DNA of 64,000 nucleotides from Streptomyces sp. NRRL WC-3742 (GCF_000720635.1 NZ_JOCF01000035.1:1-64000); one strand, 5' to 3'; shown: positions 52,225 through 61,492, counted from the stretch's first letter. Made by a program: numbers and translations. Notes: generated from the sequence alone by a model not told the origin.

Positions 52225-53571
52225 TCAGCGGGAGGCGGCGAAGTGCCGCAGGAACAGCGCCTCCACGTGCGCCATCCGCCGGATCTCCTCCGGGTCGACG
52301 CTCTCGTTCGGCGCGTGGATCCGGCAGCGCGGCTCCTCGACGCCCATCAGCATGATCTCCGCCTCGGGGAAGGTGGTGGCGAGGACGTTGCACAGCGGGA
52401 TCGAGCCGCCCTGGCCGAGGAAGGACATCGGCTTGCCGTAGACCTCCTGCATGGCCTTGTCGAGGGCGGCGTACGCGGGCCCGCCGGTCTCGGCCCGGAA
52501 GGGCGCGCCGGCGCTCTCCCGTTCGACGGAGACCCGTACGCCCCAGGGCGCGGCCGCCTCCAGGTGCGCGACCAGGGCGGCCTGGGCGGCCTGGGCGTCG
52601 GTACCGGGCGGCACCCGCAGGCTCACCCGGGCCCGGGCGGTGGCCGGGACGGCGGGGACGGAGCCGACGACGGGCGGGCAGTCGATGCCGATGACGGTGA
52701 CGGCGGGGCGGGCCCAGAGCCGGTCGGCGACGGTGCCGGAGCCGGTCAGCCGGACGCCGTCCAGGACGCCCGCGTCGGTGCGGAAGGTGCCCTCGTCGTA
52801 GCCGACGCCGCTCCAACTGCCGTCGCAGTCGAGCCCGTTGATCCTGGTGCCGCCGTCGGCGTCACGCAGCGAGTCCAGGATCCGGATCAGCGCGGCCAGG
52901 GCGTCGGGGGCGGGGCCGCCGAACATTCCGGAGTGCACGTCCCCCTTGAGCGCCTCGACGGCGACGACCACGTAGACGACCCCGCGCAGCGAGGTGGTGG
53001 CGGTGGGGACGCCGACGGCGGCGTTGCCGGTGTCGCAGATCAGCAGGGCGTCCGCGTGCAACTCCCCGGCGTGCGGGGGCACGTACTGCTCGAGGCCGCC
53101 GGTGCCCTGCTCCTCGGAGCCCTCGACCACCAGTTTCAGCCCGACCGGGATGTCCTCGCCGAGCGCCCGCAGCGCGGTGAGGTGCATGAGGATGTTGCCC
53201 TTGCAGTCGGCCGCGCCGCGCCCGTACCAGCGGCCGTCGCGCTCGGTGAGTTCGAACGGCGGGGAGGTCCAGGCGGCCTCGTCGAGCGGGGGCTGGACGT
53301 CGTAGTGGCTGTAGAGCAGCACAGTCGGGGCGCCGGGCGGGGGCGGGCGGTGGCCGACCACGGCGTGGCTGCCGTCCGGGGTCTCCTCCAGGTGGACGTC
53401 GCGCAGGCCCGCGTCCGTGAAGGCGGCGGCGACCCACTCGGCGGCCTCCCGGCACTTCTCCGGCGGGTACTGCCGGGGGTCGGCCACGGACGGGATGGCC
53501 ACCAGCTCGGCCAGGTCGGTCCTGGCGCGGGGCATCAACGCGTCGATCCGGCGGGCGAGTTCGTCGGTCAT
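52225..53571 (-). CDS. M20-family dipeptidase/metallopeptidase
   Basis: 448 residues with the M20 metal sites: YSHYDVQPP (His-Asp), GRGAADCKGN (bridging Asp), VVEGSEEQGTGGL (catalytic Glu and metal Glu), ALLICDTGNAA, and the C-terminal His in RCRIHAPNESV. The lid domain lies between (KGDVHSGMFGGPAPD). It should cleave dipeptides or acylated amino acids in the cytoplasm. The next gene upstream ends 10 bp away, so it may be in one unit with the permease, which would import a substrate for it. Confidence 0.9.
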   Translation of the reverse strand: MTDELARRIDALMPRARTDLAELVAIPSVADPRQYPPEKCREAAEWVAAAFTDAGLRDVHLEETPDGSHAVVGHRPPPPGAPTVLLYSHYDVQPPLDEAAWTSPPFELTERDGRWYGRGAADCKGNILMHLTALRALGEDIPVGLKLVVEGSEEQGTGGLEQYVPPHAGELHADALLICDTGNAAVGVPTATTSLRGVVYVVVAVEALKGDVHSGMFGGPAPDALAALIRILDSLRDADGGTRINGLDCDGSWSGVGYDEGTFRTDAGVLDGVRLTGSGTVADRLWARPAVTVIGIDCPPVVGSVPAVPATARARVSLRVPPGTDAQAAQAALVAHLEAAAPWGVRVSVERESAGAPFRAETGGPAYAALDKAMQEVYGKPMSFLGQGGSIPLCNVLATTFPEAEIMLMGVEEPRCRIHAPNESVDPEEIRRMAHVEALFLRHFAASR

Positions 53572-53581
53572 GGTTCCACTC

Positions 53582-54019
53582 CTACTTGCGGACGGTGTCG
53601 CGCAGGTCGAGGCCCTCGATCTTGCCCTGGATGGCGGCGAGCCGGTCGGGGCAGTACACCGAGAGCACGATCGCCTCGGCCCGGACGATCGCCGCGTCGG
53701 ACAGCACCGGACGCTGGCCCGGCCCGCCCGCGCCGTTGGACATCCCGTACTTCCACTGCGCCTGGTTGAGCGCGTTCGCCGGGTCCTCGCAGACCGCGCC
53801 GCCGTCCTCGCCGAGGGTGTGGGTGATCTGGTCGTTGGTGGGCACCGGGTAGCCGGCCGAACCCAGCTTCGCGGAGAGCTGTTTCGCCTTCTCGTTCGCG
53901 AGGTCGGTGGCGTGCAGCTGGGAGAACGACAGCAGGCCCGTGACCAGCATCGCGACCAGCAGCACGATCGAGCCGAGGTAGATCCAGCGGTGCCGGGAGG
54001 CCATCGGACTCCTGGTCAT
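53582..54019 (-). CDS. Single-pass membrane protein linked to the permease gene
   Basis: 145 residues. One N-terminal membrane helix (WIYLGSIVLLVAMLVTGLLS) leads to an exported domain with two cysteines (GAVCEDPANALNQAQ and LSVYCPDRLAAIQG) that could form a disulfide. Its ATG overlaps the permease stop by 4 bp. It is perhaps an accessory subunit of the transporter. I do not recognise the family. Confidence 0.8.
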   Translation of the reverse strand: MTRSPMASRHRWIYLGSIVLLVAMLVTGLLSFSQLHATDLANEKAKQLSAKLGSAGYPVPTNDQITHTLGEDGGAVCEDPANALNQAQWKYGMSNGAGGPGQRPVLSDAAIVRAEAIVLSVYCPDRLAAIQGKIEGLDLRDTVRK

Positions 54020-55563
54020 GACGCCGCTCCTCCTTCGCTTCCGGCGCCCCGACGTTCCTCCGCCGCCTGGGCGGCCAGCTCGGCCGCGGCCTCGGGCGAG
54101 CGCCAACTCGGCCTGCGCAGCCGCAGGAAGAGGAACGGGATGAGCAGTCCGAGCACCAGCAGGCCGCCTCCGACGATCCCGATGTACGACCAGACGGAGC
54201 CGCTGCCGAACTGCGAGGACGGCACGAAGCCGATCCCCATCGCCGCCGCCGAGGCGAGCAGGCCGATCACGCACATCGGCACCAGCGCCGGGGCCCGGTA
54301 GCCGCGCGGGTGGTCGGGCTGGGTGCGGCGCAGCCGGATCGCGGCCGCGAACATCAGCAGGTAGACGATCAGGTACACCTGGGTGGTGATCACCGAGAAG
54401 ATCCAGTAGGCGCTGGAGACGTTCGGGATCAGCGCGTACAGCAGGGCGATGGCGGTGGTGACGACGCCCTGCGTGACCAGCAGGTTCTGCTGGACGCCCT
54501 CCTTGTTGAGCCTCTGGAGGAAGGGCGGCAGGTAGCCCTCCTGCCGGGAGATCATCAGCAGGCCCTTGGACGGCCCGGCCAGCCAGGTCAGCATGCCGCC
54601 GAGCGAGGCGGCGATCAGCGCCACCGCGATGACCGGGGTGAACCAGCCGATGTGGAAGTACTGGAAGAAGGCGTCGAACGCCTGCATCACCCCGGCGGTG
54701 AGGCTCAGTTCGGCCGAGGGCACCACCCAGCTGATCGCCAGCGCGGGCAGGATGAAGATCGCCAGCACCATCGCGGAGGCGGTGAACATCGAGCGCGGGA
54801 ACTCCCGCGCCGGGTCGCGCAGCGAGGAGACGTGGACCGCGTTCATCTCCATGCCGGAGTAGCTGAGGAAGTTGTTGACGATCAGCACCAGGCTGGCCAG
54901 GCCCGTCCACTGCGGGAACAGGTGCGAGGCGTCCATCGGCGCGGCCGAGGCGTTGCCCTGCCCGAGGAAGACGAAGCCGAGCACCACCAGCAGGGTGCCG
55001 GGGATCAGAGTGCCGATCACCAGGCCCATCGAGGAGAGCCCGGCGACCGCCTTCGTCCCTCGCGAGGAGACCCAGACGCCCGTCCAGTACAGCACCATGA
55101 TCACCAGGGCGGTGTACGGGCCGTTGCTGGCCAGCCGGGGGTTCACCACGTAGGCGACGGTCGAGGCCACGTAGGCCAGCAGCGACGGGTAGTAGAAGAT
55201 CGTCATCGCGAACTGGCACCAGACCGCCAGGAACCCGAGCGGCTTCGACAGCCCCTCCGACACCCACCGGTAGACCCCGCCCTCCCAGCCCGAGGCCAGC
55301 TCGGCCGAGACCAGCGCCGTCGGCAGCAGGAACACCACCGCCGGCACCAGGTACAGGAACACGCAGGCCAGCCCGTACACCGCCATCGTCGGGGCGGAGC
55401 GCAGACTGGCCACCGAACTCGTGGTCATCAGAGCCAGGGTGACCCAGGACATCCGCGGCGCGGCAGCCACCCGGCTGGCCACCGAACCACCGCGCTCCCG
55501 GATCCCGGCACCGGCCTCACCACCCGAACCGGGGCCGGGCGGCGACGCGTCCGTGGCACTCAT
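54016..55563 (-). CDS. APC-superfamily amino acid permease
   Basis: 515 residues with twelve membrane segments and a Gly/Pro-rich N-terminal tail. The first helix has SVASLRSAPTMAVYG, and helix 6 the tract NNFLSYSGMEMNAVHVSSL typical of AdiC/GadC-like transporters. It probably imports or exchanges amino acids or peptide-derived amines. ATG 55563 has GGAGGACCG. It is the first of three genes with the membrane protein and the M20 peptidase, which suggests uptake followed by hydrolysis. Confidence 0.9.
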   Translation of the reverse strand: MSATDASPPGPGSGGEAGAGIRERGGSVASRVAAAPRMSWVTLALMTTSSVASLRSAPTMAVYGLACVFLYLVPAVVFLLPTALVSAELASGWEGGVYRWVSEGLSKPLGFLAVWCQFAMTIFYYPSLLAYVASTVAYVVNPRLASNGPYTALVIMVLYWTGVWVSSRGTKAVAGLSSMGLVIGTLIPGTLLVVLGFVFLGQGNASAAPMDASHLFPQWTGLASLVLIVNNFLSYSGMEMNAVHVSSLRDPAREFPRSMFTASAMVLAIFILPALAISWVVPSAELSLTAGVMQAFDAFFQYFHIGWFTPVIAVALIAASLGGMLTWLAGPSKGLLMISRQEGYLPPFLQRLNKEGVQQNLLVTQGVVTTAIALLYALIPNVSSAYWIFSVITTQVYLIVYLLMFAAAIRLRRTQPDHPRGYRAPALVPMCVIGLLASAAAMGIGFVPSSQFGSGSVWSYIGIVGGGLLVLGLLIPFLFLRLRRPSWRSPEAAAELAAQAAEERRGAGSEGGAAS

Positions 55564-55776
55564 CGGTCCTCCTCCGAAGGGGCCCCGAGGCGGGCCGCAC
55601 CCGGCCAGTCCACCGGCCCCCCGACCCCGCCGCATGCGGCGTACGGCCGTACGGGTGAGGCTGTTCGGCCCGGGGCGAGCCCGCCGGTTTCCCGTCCAGC
55701 AGAGGCGTCCCCGGGGTTCCGTTCCGGGGACCACGCGCCTTCGCGAACGGCATACTGATCCGGAACGCACTGGCAA

Positions 55777-55788
55777 CTCAGCGCTGAG
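55777..55788. promoter_or_regulatory. Palindrome upstream of the protease-TIR operon
   Basis: CTCAGCGCTGAG is a perfect 12-bp palindrome 14-25 bp before the TTG start, overlapping the likely 5' leader. CATACT about 20 bp upstream could be a -10 element. The rest of the 238-bp gap from the divergent permease start holds no gene. Confidence 0.4.
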
Positions 55789-55801
55789 CAGGGGGAATCC
55801 G

Positions 55802-56242
55802 TTGGACTCGCTGGTTGAATTCCGGACCGAGAGCGGCGCGAACGTGGTCGTCGAGGTGGACGACGAGGGGCCGGGTCTCGAACTGGTCGCCCGGGGCGAC
55901 GGCGGCGCGGTCACCCGGGTCGGGCGCACCTTCGAGCAGGCTCTGGAGGGCATCCACAGCGCGGCTGAATCCACGCTGCGCGTTTTCCGCGACGGCCGCC
56001 TGAAGCCGGACTCGGTCGAGATCGAGTTCGGGGTGAAGCTCACCACGGAGGCCGGCGCGGTCATCGCCAGGAGCAGCCTGGAGGGACACCTGGTCGTGAA
56101 GCTCTCCTGGACCCCGTCCCCCGAGGACCGGCCCGACGGGCGCGGGTCCGAGGGACTCGGATCCGAGGGGCCCGGGTCCGAGGGGCCCGGATCCGATGGG
56201 CCCGGATCCGATGGGCACGGGTCCGACGACGAGGGCCGGTGA
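55802..56242 (+). CDS. Trypsin-co-occurring domain protein (CU044_2847 type)
   Basis: 146 residues from TTG 55802, with AGGGGG six bases upstream. The core LVEFRTESGANVVVEVDDEG to VEIEFGVKLTTEAGAVIARS then LEGHLVVKLSW is the Trypco1/CU044_2847 fold, which in actinobacteria accompanies trypsin-like and VMAP genes. The C terminus is a tail of GSEG/GSDG repeats. It ends one base before the protease start codon, so the two are coupled. Known members have no measured activity; a role as regulator or sensor of the protease is inferred from association. Confidence 0.85.
   Translation: MDSLVEFRTESGANVVVEVDDEGPGLELVARGDGGAVTRVGRTFEQALEGIHSAAESTLRVFRDGRLKPDSVEIEFGVKLTTEAGAVIARSSLEGHLVVKLSWTPSPEDRPDGRGSEGLGSEGPGSEGPGSDGPGSDGHGSDDEGR
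56147..56226 (+). repeat. 12-bp coding minisatellite (GSEG/GSDG repeats)
   Basis: Units of GGATCCGAGGGG type recur about six times at the end of the first operon gene and encode Gly-Ser-Glu/Asp-Gly. A frame through the same repeats leads into the protease gene, which makes the protease start ambiguous. Confidence 0.8.
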
Positions 56243-56243
56243 G

Positions 56244-58010
56244 GTGGGGGAAGGCGGTCGCGCGCCCTGGCAGGCGAAGGTCACCTGCGGCGGCGCCGTC
56301 GGCTCCGGCTTCCTCGTCACCGGGCGCCAGGTGCTCACCTGCGCCCATGTGGTCGCCCGCGCCGACCGGGCGGAGCTGACCTTCGTGGGACTGCCGGGCC
56401 TCGGGCCGGTCGGCGCGACGGTGGTGGAACGCGGCGGCTGGGCAGGCAGGGTCGACGACCGGGGCGATGTCGCCGTCCTGCTCCTGGACGAGGACGTCCC
56501 CATCTCCCCGGCGCAGTTCGCGGACCTCGACGACGCCTTCGCCGATCCCGCGCCGAAGCTCGTCGCCTACGGCTTCCCGCACGGTTTCGAGGTGGGCGCC
56601 CTGACGGAATTCCGCGTCACCGCCCGGCAGTTGATCGCCGGCGAGTGGAACCAGCTGGAAGCCTGGACGGTGAGCGGCCAGTCGCTGGCCCGAGGGTACA
56701 GCGGCGCGGCCGCCGTCATCGAGGGGACCAACAAGGTCGTCGGGATGATCTCCGCCGCCGCCAAGCCGGCGGACGTCCGGACCGGTCGGATGATTCCCGG
56801 GCACGTCATCGCACGTCACTGGCCCGACGCCGCCGACCTCGTCCCGACCCCCGGTTTCACCAGGGACGAGAAGGCCCGGCTGCGCGCCGCCCTCGCGCTG
56901 GTACGCGACCCACTGCGCCCCGAGGACCTCGCTCGCTTCTACACCAGCGCCGTCGGGCCGCTCGGACCTTCCTACCCCACACGGGAGTTGACCTCGCTGT
57001 GGGACCTGGCGTGGTACCTCGTCTCGGAGGTCGTCCCGCCACCGGGGCGGTGTCCGGCCGCCCGGCTCACATCGGACCTGGCGGACTGGACCGAGGACGC
57101 CACGGCCGGAGCCGCCCTGCGGCAGTGGTCGGAGAACCGCCCTCCACCGACCGGGCCTTCCGCCGACACGGGTGAGCCGGCCCGCACTTGGCCACCCGGG
57201 ACCTGGTCGCCGATCCTCGTCGAGATCACGCGCAGCGGCGCCGGCCCCGTGTCCTACGTCGTCGAGGTCTCCGCCTTCCCGGGCGGACACCGCCGCATCA
57301 TCGACACCCGGACACTGCCGAAGAGCAGCGTCCGGGCCTTCGTCCGGGAGCCCATCGATGCGGCGTTCTGGGAGATCGACTGGAAGGCCAAGGCCCTGAT
57401 CGCGTTCGCGGTGCCCGTGGAATGGCTGAACGAGCCCATCGACGAGTGGCGCAGGGCCGGGAACGACCGGACGCCGCTGGGCTTCGCCACCCCGCTGGTC
57501 CTGATGGACAACGACCGGCGCCGCAGCGGCTCCGTGCAGCACAGGCTCCGCCAGAAGTGGGGGAGGCTCAGCCGGGAGGCGGCGTCCGACGTGCACCGCG
57601 TCGAATGCGGCGGCGGTCACGATCCGGAGCTCCTGCGGCTCCGGCTGGAGGACGTCCACAGCCCGGTAGGGCTCGGCCGACCGCCGAAGCTGGCCGAGTC
57701 CAGGCGTCTGCTGGCAGCCGCGCTGAACGCCGGGATGCCCGTCATCGCCTGGTCCCGCACGGCCTGCACGGTGACGCACGACCCCGACGTCGAAGTCCAC
57801 TGCGCCGGCGAGGAGTTCCTCGATCAGCTGAAGAAGAGGCTGAAGGACGTCTCCCCCGCCGATCTGCCGGCCGACATCCACGTCCTCCGCAAGGACGCCC
57901 ACCTCCGCAAGGACGAAGAGGCCCGATGGGCCAAGGGTTTGACACTGCTCTGGGAGGCTCCGCCCCTGTTCCCCGAGCCTCGCGGCTACCGGCAGTCACC
58001 GGTCGAGTAG
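56244..58010 (+). CDS. Trypsin-like serine protease fused to a VMAP-like C-terminal region
   Basis: 588 residues from GTG 56244; ATG 56196 inside the upstream repeats is an alternative. Residues 10-185 form a chymotrypsin-fold protease with the triad His35 (LTCAHVV), Asp75 (DRGDVAVLL) and Ser153 (ARGYSGAAAV). A helical middle (LRAALALVRDPLRPEDLARF) and then a VMAP-C-like region follow (ILVEITRSGAGPVSYVVEVS, AFAVPVEWLNEPIDEWRR, PLGFATPLVLMDNDRR, AAALNAGMPVIAWSRTA). There is no signal peptide, so it is cytoplasmic. Such fusions occur in predicted bacterial conflict systems where a sensor releases a proteolytic effector. Confidence 0.85.
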   Translation: MGEGGRAPWQAKVTCGGAVGSGFLVTGRQVLTCAHVVARADRAELTFVGLPGLGPVGATVVERGGWAGRVDDRGDVAVLLLDEDVPISPAQFADLDDAFADPAPKLVAYGFPHGFEVGALTEFRVTARQLIAGEWNQLEAWTVSGQSLARGYSGAAAVIEGTNKVVGMISAAAKPADVRTGRMIPGHVIARHWPDAADLVPTPGFTRDEKARLRAALALVRDPLRPEDLARFYTSAVGPLGPSYPTRELTSLWDLAWYLVSEVVPPPGRCPAARLTSDLADWTEDATAGAALRQWSENRPPPTGPSADTGEPARTWPPGTWSPILVEITRSGAGPVSYVVEVSAFPGGHRRIIDTRTLPKSSVRAFVREPIDAAFWEIDWKAKALIAFAVPVEWLNEPIDEWRRAGNDRTPLGFATPLVLMDNDRRRSGSVQHRLRQKWGRLSREAASDVHRVECGGGHDPELLRLRLEDVHSPVGLGRPPKLAESRRLLAAALNAGMPVIAWSRTACTVTHDPDVEVHCAGEEFLDQLKKRLKDVSPADLPADIHVLRKDAHLRKDEEARWAKGLTLLWEAPPLFPEPRGYRQSPVE

Positions 58011-58028
58011 ACGGCTGGAGACGACCAC

Positions 58029-60458
58029 GTGATCCCCCCACGCGACTTCAAGCGGGCCCTGCGCCCCCTCAGGCATCCCGGGCCGCACGGACCGGCAAAG
58101 CCCTCGCTCGACCTGGCGATCGTCCTCGACGACGGCCCCACCATGGCGATCTGGCAGCCGTTCACCGAGGAACTGAGCCAACTCGCCACCGGAACCGGTT
58201 ACTTCCGAACCGTACGGCTGCTGGGCAGAGCGCAGGAGAGCCCTCTGCCCCTCCTCCGGCCGGGCCGCACCGCCGTGCTCGTCGTCAGCGACTGCACGGG
58301 GCCGCGGTGGTGGCCCGGCGAGGGCGGGAGCGAGAGCCCGTGGCACCGAAGCCTGCACGACTGGGCCACGGCCGCCCCCACCGCCGTCGTCCAGCCCCTG
58401 CCCGAGCGCCTCTGGCGGCGAACGGCCCTGCCCGCCACCCCCGGCCTGCTCACGGCCCGGAGCCACGCGGCCCCGAACACGGACCTCGCCTTCACCCCCT
58501 ACCGCGCCGACGACACCCCGCAGGACCACCGACTGCCCGTACCGGTCCTGGAACCCACGGTTCCGTGGCTCAACCACTGGGCCCGGATCGTCGCCGGGCG
58601 CAGCGGCCGCGTCCCGGGCGCGGCCGCGTTCCTTCCCGCCGCTCCCGCCCCCGAGCACGACCCGCCGGACGACCCGGGTGCACTGTCGGCCGAGCAACTC
58701 GTCCTCCGCTTCCGTGCGGTGGCGACCCCCGAGGTGTTCCGCCTCGCCGGTCATCTGGCGATCGGCGTGCCGAACCTGCCCGTCATGCGGTTCGTACAGA
58801 GCGCCGTCCTGCCGCACCCGGACCCGCAGCAGCTCGCCGAGATCATCGTCAGCGGGATGCTCACCGCCGTTCCGGGCGCCACCGGGCACTACGAGTTCCG
58901 CCCGGGCGTGCGCGAGGTGCTCGTACGGACCGTGCCGCGATCCGCCTACCGGCAGACGGCCGAACTCCTCCGCCGCGAGGGCCACCCCACCGCGCCTCCG
59001 GTCCCCGGCCCCGACGAACCGCGACCCGCGCCGCCCGTTGTCACCCTGCCGACAGCCGCACCCATCCGTCACGTTCCGACCTACCCGCCGGTCACGAGGA
59101 CTCCCGTCCTCGACCGGGACGGCCCTCTTCGTCCGTACTTCTTCTTCAGCTGCGCGCGCCGGGACTCCGAAGCGGAAGACCCCTCCGTCGACCAGTTCTT
59201 CAACGATCTCCGGGACGAACTCGGGCGGATCGAGCACGCCGCCCGCGCCGAGGAACTCGGCTTCCGGGAAGCCGAGCGACTTCGTCTCGGCGACGACTGG
59301 GCCGAAGAGATCGGCCGGATGCTCGGCCGCAGCAGAACCATGGTCGCGCTCTACTCACCCGCCTACTTCGCCAGCCGCTACTGCGGCAAGGAGTGGGCCG
59401 CCTTCCGCGGCCGCGTCCGGCGCCACCACGAGGAGTACGGCGAACACGTACCGGCACTGATCCCGGTCCTCTGGGAGCCCGTCGACCCGGGCGACCTGCA
59501 CAACGAGGTCATCAAGGTCTCATGGGCCCAGCCGGACCTGGGCGGGACCTACGCCCGCCATGGCCTGCACACGCTGATGCGCGCCGATCCCGGCGGCGAG
59601 GCGTACCGGCGCGTCGTCCACGCGGTCGCCCGACGGGTCAGGGACGCGGCCGGGTTCCGGCTCGGGGAGTTGCCGGACTTCGACCTCGGCGCGGTGCGCG
59701 GCTACTTCCCGACCGCGGGGGCATCATCCGCGATGGACTCCCCCGGGCTCGTACGGCTGTTCGTCGCAGCCGGTCGCGCCTCGGAGGCGCCCGCCGCCAG
59801 CGGCGCCCACTACGGCCCCGATCCCTGGGACTGGACGCCCTACCACCCGCCCGTCCAACCGTCCCTGGTCGCACGCGCCCAGCGGGTCATCACCGCCGCA
59901 GGACACACCACCACGGTCGAGGAGATCCGACCCGGACTCGGCGCCAAGCTCGACCAGGCCCGCGAGGACAGCCAGGTATGCATCCTGCTGGTGGACCCCT
60001 GGGCAGCCGACAGCGAGCGCTACCGGGACGCGCTGCGCGAGTACGACGACCAGAACCACCCCACGGCCGGGGTACTGGTGCCCAGCATCGACCGCGACCC
60101 GGCCGGAGAGCGTGAAGAACCGTGGACCGGTGTACGCGGCGTGTTCCGCCGCAACTGGCTGCGTCGCAACGACCCCGAGCGCCTGTTTCGGGTCAAAGTA
60201 CGCCAGGAGGACTTCGACACGGACCTCACCATCATGGCCACCGTCCTCCAGAACAAGCTGATGGACGAGCAGATCGACTGGGCGGACGACGCCCGCGACG
60301 CCTTCGGCTACGGCTTCGGCCCTGGCGGCGGCCCGGACGTGCCCGGGCTCGCCATCCCCTCAGGCCCACGCCCCTTCCCCGATCCTCCCGGGCCTCCCGG
60401 GCTGCGCAACCCGAGGGAGGGCGCGGTCCCCGTGCGCGGCAACGAGGAGGACGAGTAG
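58029..60458 (+). CDS. SAV_2336-type (vWA-like) protein fused to TIR/FxsC-like domains
   Basis: 809 residues from GTG 58029, 18 bp after the protease stop. The N-terminal half is the SAV_2336 domain (LDLAIVLDDGPTMAIWQPF, AVLVVSDCTGPRWWPG, TAVVQPLPERLWRRTALP); its DDGPTM corresponds to a DxSxS metal site with Ser36 replaced by Gly. From about residue 369 a TIR-like domain follows (PYFFFSCARRDS, VALYSPAYFASRYCGKEWAA) with the TIR catalytic Glu at residue 455. A second FxsC-like part comes after (LVRLFVAAGR, QVCILLVDPWAADSERYRDA). TIR domains of this sort often cleave NAD. No FxSxx-COOH peptide or radical SAM gene is nearby. Confidence 0.85.
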   Translation: MIPPRDFKRALRPLRHPGPHGPAKPSLDLAIVLDDGPTMAIWQPFTEELSQLATGTGYFRTVRLLGRAQESPLPLLRPGRTAVLVVSDCTGPRWWPGEGGSESPWHRSLHDWATAAPTAVVQPLPERLWRRTALPATPGLLTARSHAAPNTDLAFTPYRADDTPQDHRLPVPVLEPTVPWLNHWARIVAGRSGRVPGAAAFLPAAPAPEHDPPDDPGALSAEQLVLRFRAVATPEVFRLAGHLAIGVPNLPVMRFVQSAVLPHPDPQQLAEIIVSGMLTAVPGATGHYEFRPGVREVLVRTVPRSAYRQTAELLRREGHPTAPPVPGPDEPRPAPPVVTLPTAAPIRHVPTYPPVTRTPVLDRDGPLRPYFFFSCARRDSEAEDPSVDQFFNDLRDELGRIEHAARAEELGFREAERLRLGDDWAEEIGRMLGRSRTMVALYSPAYFASRYCGKEWAAFRGRVRRHHEEYGEHVPALIPVLWEPVDPGDLHNEVIKVSWAQPDLGGTYARHGLHTLMRADPGGEAYRRVVHAVARRVRDAAGFRLGELPDFDLGAVRGYFPTAGASSAMDSPGLVRLFVAAGRASEAPAASGAHYGPDPWDWTPYHPPVQPSLVARAQRVITAAGHTTTVEEIRPGLGAKLDQAREDSQVCILLVDPWAADSERYRDALREYDDQNHPTAGVLVPSIDRDPAGEREEPWTGVRGVFRRNWLRRNDPERLFRVKVRQEDFDTDLTIMATVLQNKLMDEQIDWADDARDAFGYGFGPGGGPDVPGLAIPSGPRPFPDPPGPPGLRNPREGAVPVRGNEEDE

Positions 60459-60476
60459 GCCCCTCCGGCATCACTG

Positions 60477-60617
60477 TCAGAACAGGACGTCGAGGGCGTT
60501 GTCGACGTCGTTGACGAAGTGGGCGGCGTCCCGGTCGCTTTCCGGGGTCGCCACGGCGGTCGGCCCGGTGATCGGCGCGGCGGTCGTCAGCGCACTCGAA
60601 CGGGCCCGAAGCTTCAT
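60477..60617 (-). other. Possible small gene or C-terminal remnant
   Basis: A 46-codon frame from ATG 60617 reads MKLRARSSALTTAAPITGPT and ends HFVNDVDNALDVLF. The C-terminal half has natural protein composition, but there is no ribosome site. It converges on the TIR gene with 18 bp between stops. The flanking stretch to 60730 shows nothing else. Confidence 0.35.
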
Positions 60618-60730
60618 GGCGTGCTGCCGCCTGGAGGACGGCCGGGCCGGATCGCTCCCGGCCGCCCATGCTCGGCACCCACCACCCCATCCCGCCCGGC
60701 GGCGTGAGCCGAATGCCGCGCGCCCGGCCG

Positions 60731-61492
60731 TCAGCCGCCGGAGAAGGTGTGGCTGCGGCCGATTTCGGTGAAGCCGCGTCGGGTGTACCACGTGCGCGGC
60801 CAGTCGTCGGCGGCGGCGAGGAGGAAGAGGTGGGGGATGCCGACTGCGGCGGCCAGGGCCAGGCCCGTGGCGAGGAGGGTGTCGCCATGGGACCGGCCGC
60901 GGTGGGGGGTGGCGGTGACCAGGTCTTCCAGTTGGGCGAGGCCGGCTGTGCGGTCGAGGTAGAGGTCGGTCCAGGCGGCGATCTCGCCTTCCGGTGTGCG
61001 GGCGGCGAGGAACAGGACCTCCTCGGCGCCGCGCAGCCGGGCGCGGCGGCGGTCGGTGAGCTGCCGGGCGACGTCCTCGTCCGGGTTCCACTCCAGTTGC
61101 TGGCGGAGCACCGCCGTGCGCAGCTTGGCCAACTCGGCCGGGTGCGCCGGGGTTTCGGGCAGCGCGCACCCGGCGGTCTCGCGGGCGAGCACCAGCTCGG
61201 TGTCCCGGCCGTAGCCTGCCGCTGCCAGGGCCGGGGTGGCCCGCTCGCCGAGGGTCTCGTCCAGGACGGCGATCCGGTAGCGGCGGCGGGGCCCGAGGCT
61301 CTGCGCGGCCAGCTCGGGCAGCGTCGCCGGATCGGCGTCCGCCGAAGCGACGATCAGCCGGTTGTGCTCCTCGGAGAGGGAGAACTCCGGGTCCCGGACG
61401 GCGAAGGCGCCGGGAAGTTCGACGGTCTCGGCGGCCTGCCGTCGGGCGAAGGCGGCACGGAAGGCGGTCACGCGTGCGAGGAGATCCGACAT
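60731..61492 (-). CDS. GNAT family N-acetyltransferase
   Basis: 253 residues with two GNAT-like halves. The C-terminal one has the acetyl-CoA tract LVTATPHRGRSHGDTLLATG and ends WYTRRGFTEIGRSHTFSG, as in actinobacterial mycothiol-synthase-like acetyltransferases. The N-terminal half is degenerate. The substrate is unknown. It is transcribed leftward, 61 bp from the methyltransferase stop, possibly as one unit. Confidence 0.85.
   Translation of the reverse strand: MSDLLARVTAFRAAFARRQAAETVELPGAFAVRDPEFSLSEEHNRLIVASADADPATLPELAAQSLGPRRRYRIAVLDETLGERATPALAAAGYGRDTELVLARETAGCALPETPAHPAELAKLRTAVLRQQLEWNPDEDVARQLTDRRRARLRGAEEVLFLAARTPEGEIAAWTDLYLDRTAGLAQLEDLVTATPHRGRSHGDTLLATGLALAAAVGIPHLFLLAAADDWPRTWYTRRGFTEIGRSHTFSGG

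Noticed and set aside
57188..60115. A 975-codon open frame overlapping the protease and TIR genes
   Set aside because: It reads as Arg/Pro-rich shadow sequence in another frame; the genes at 56244 and 58029 contain all conserved motifs.
55802..60458. Assignment of the TIR operon to the FxSxx-COOH RiPP system
   Set aside because: The last gene has FxsC-like domains, but no FxSxx-COOH precursor and no radical SAM maturase are visible in the flanking sequence.
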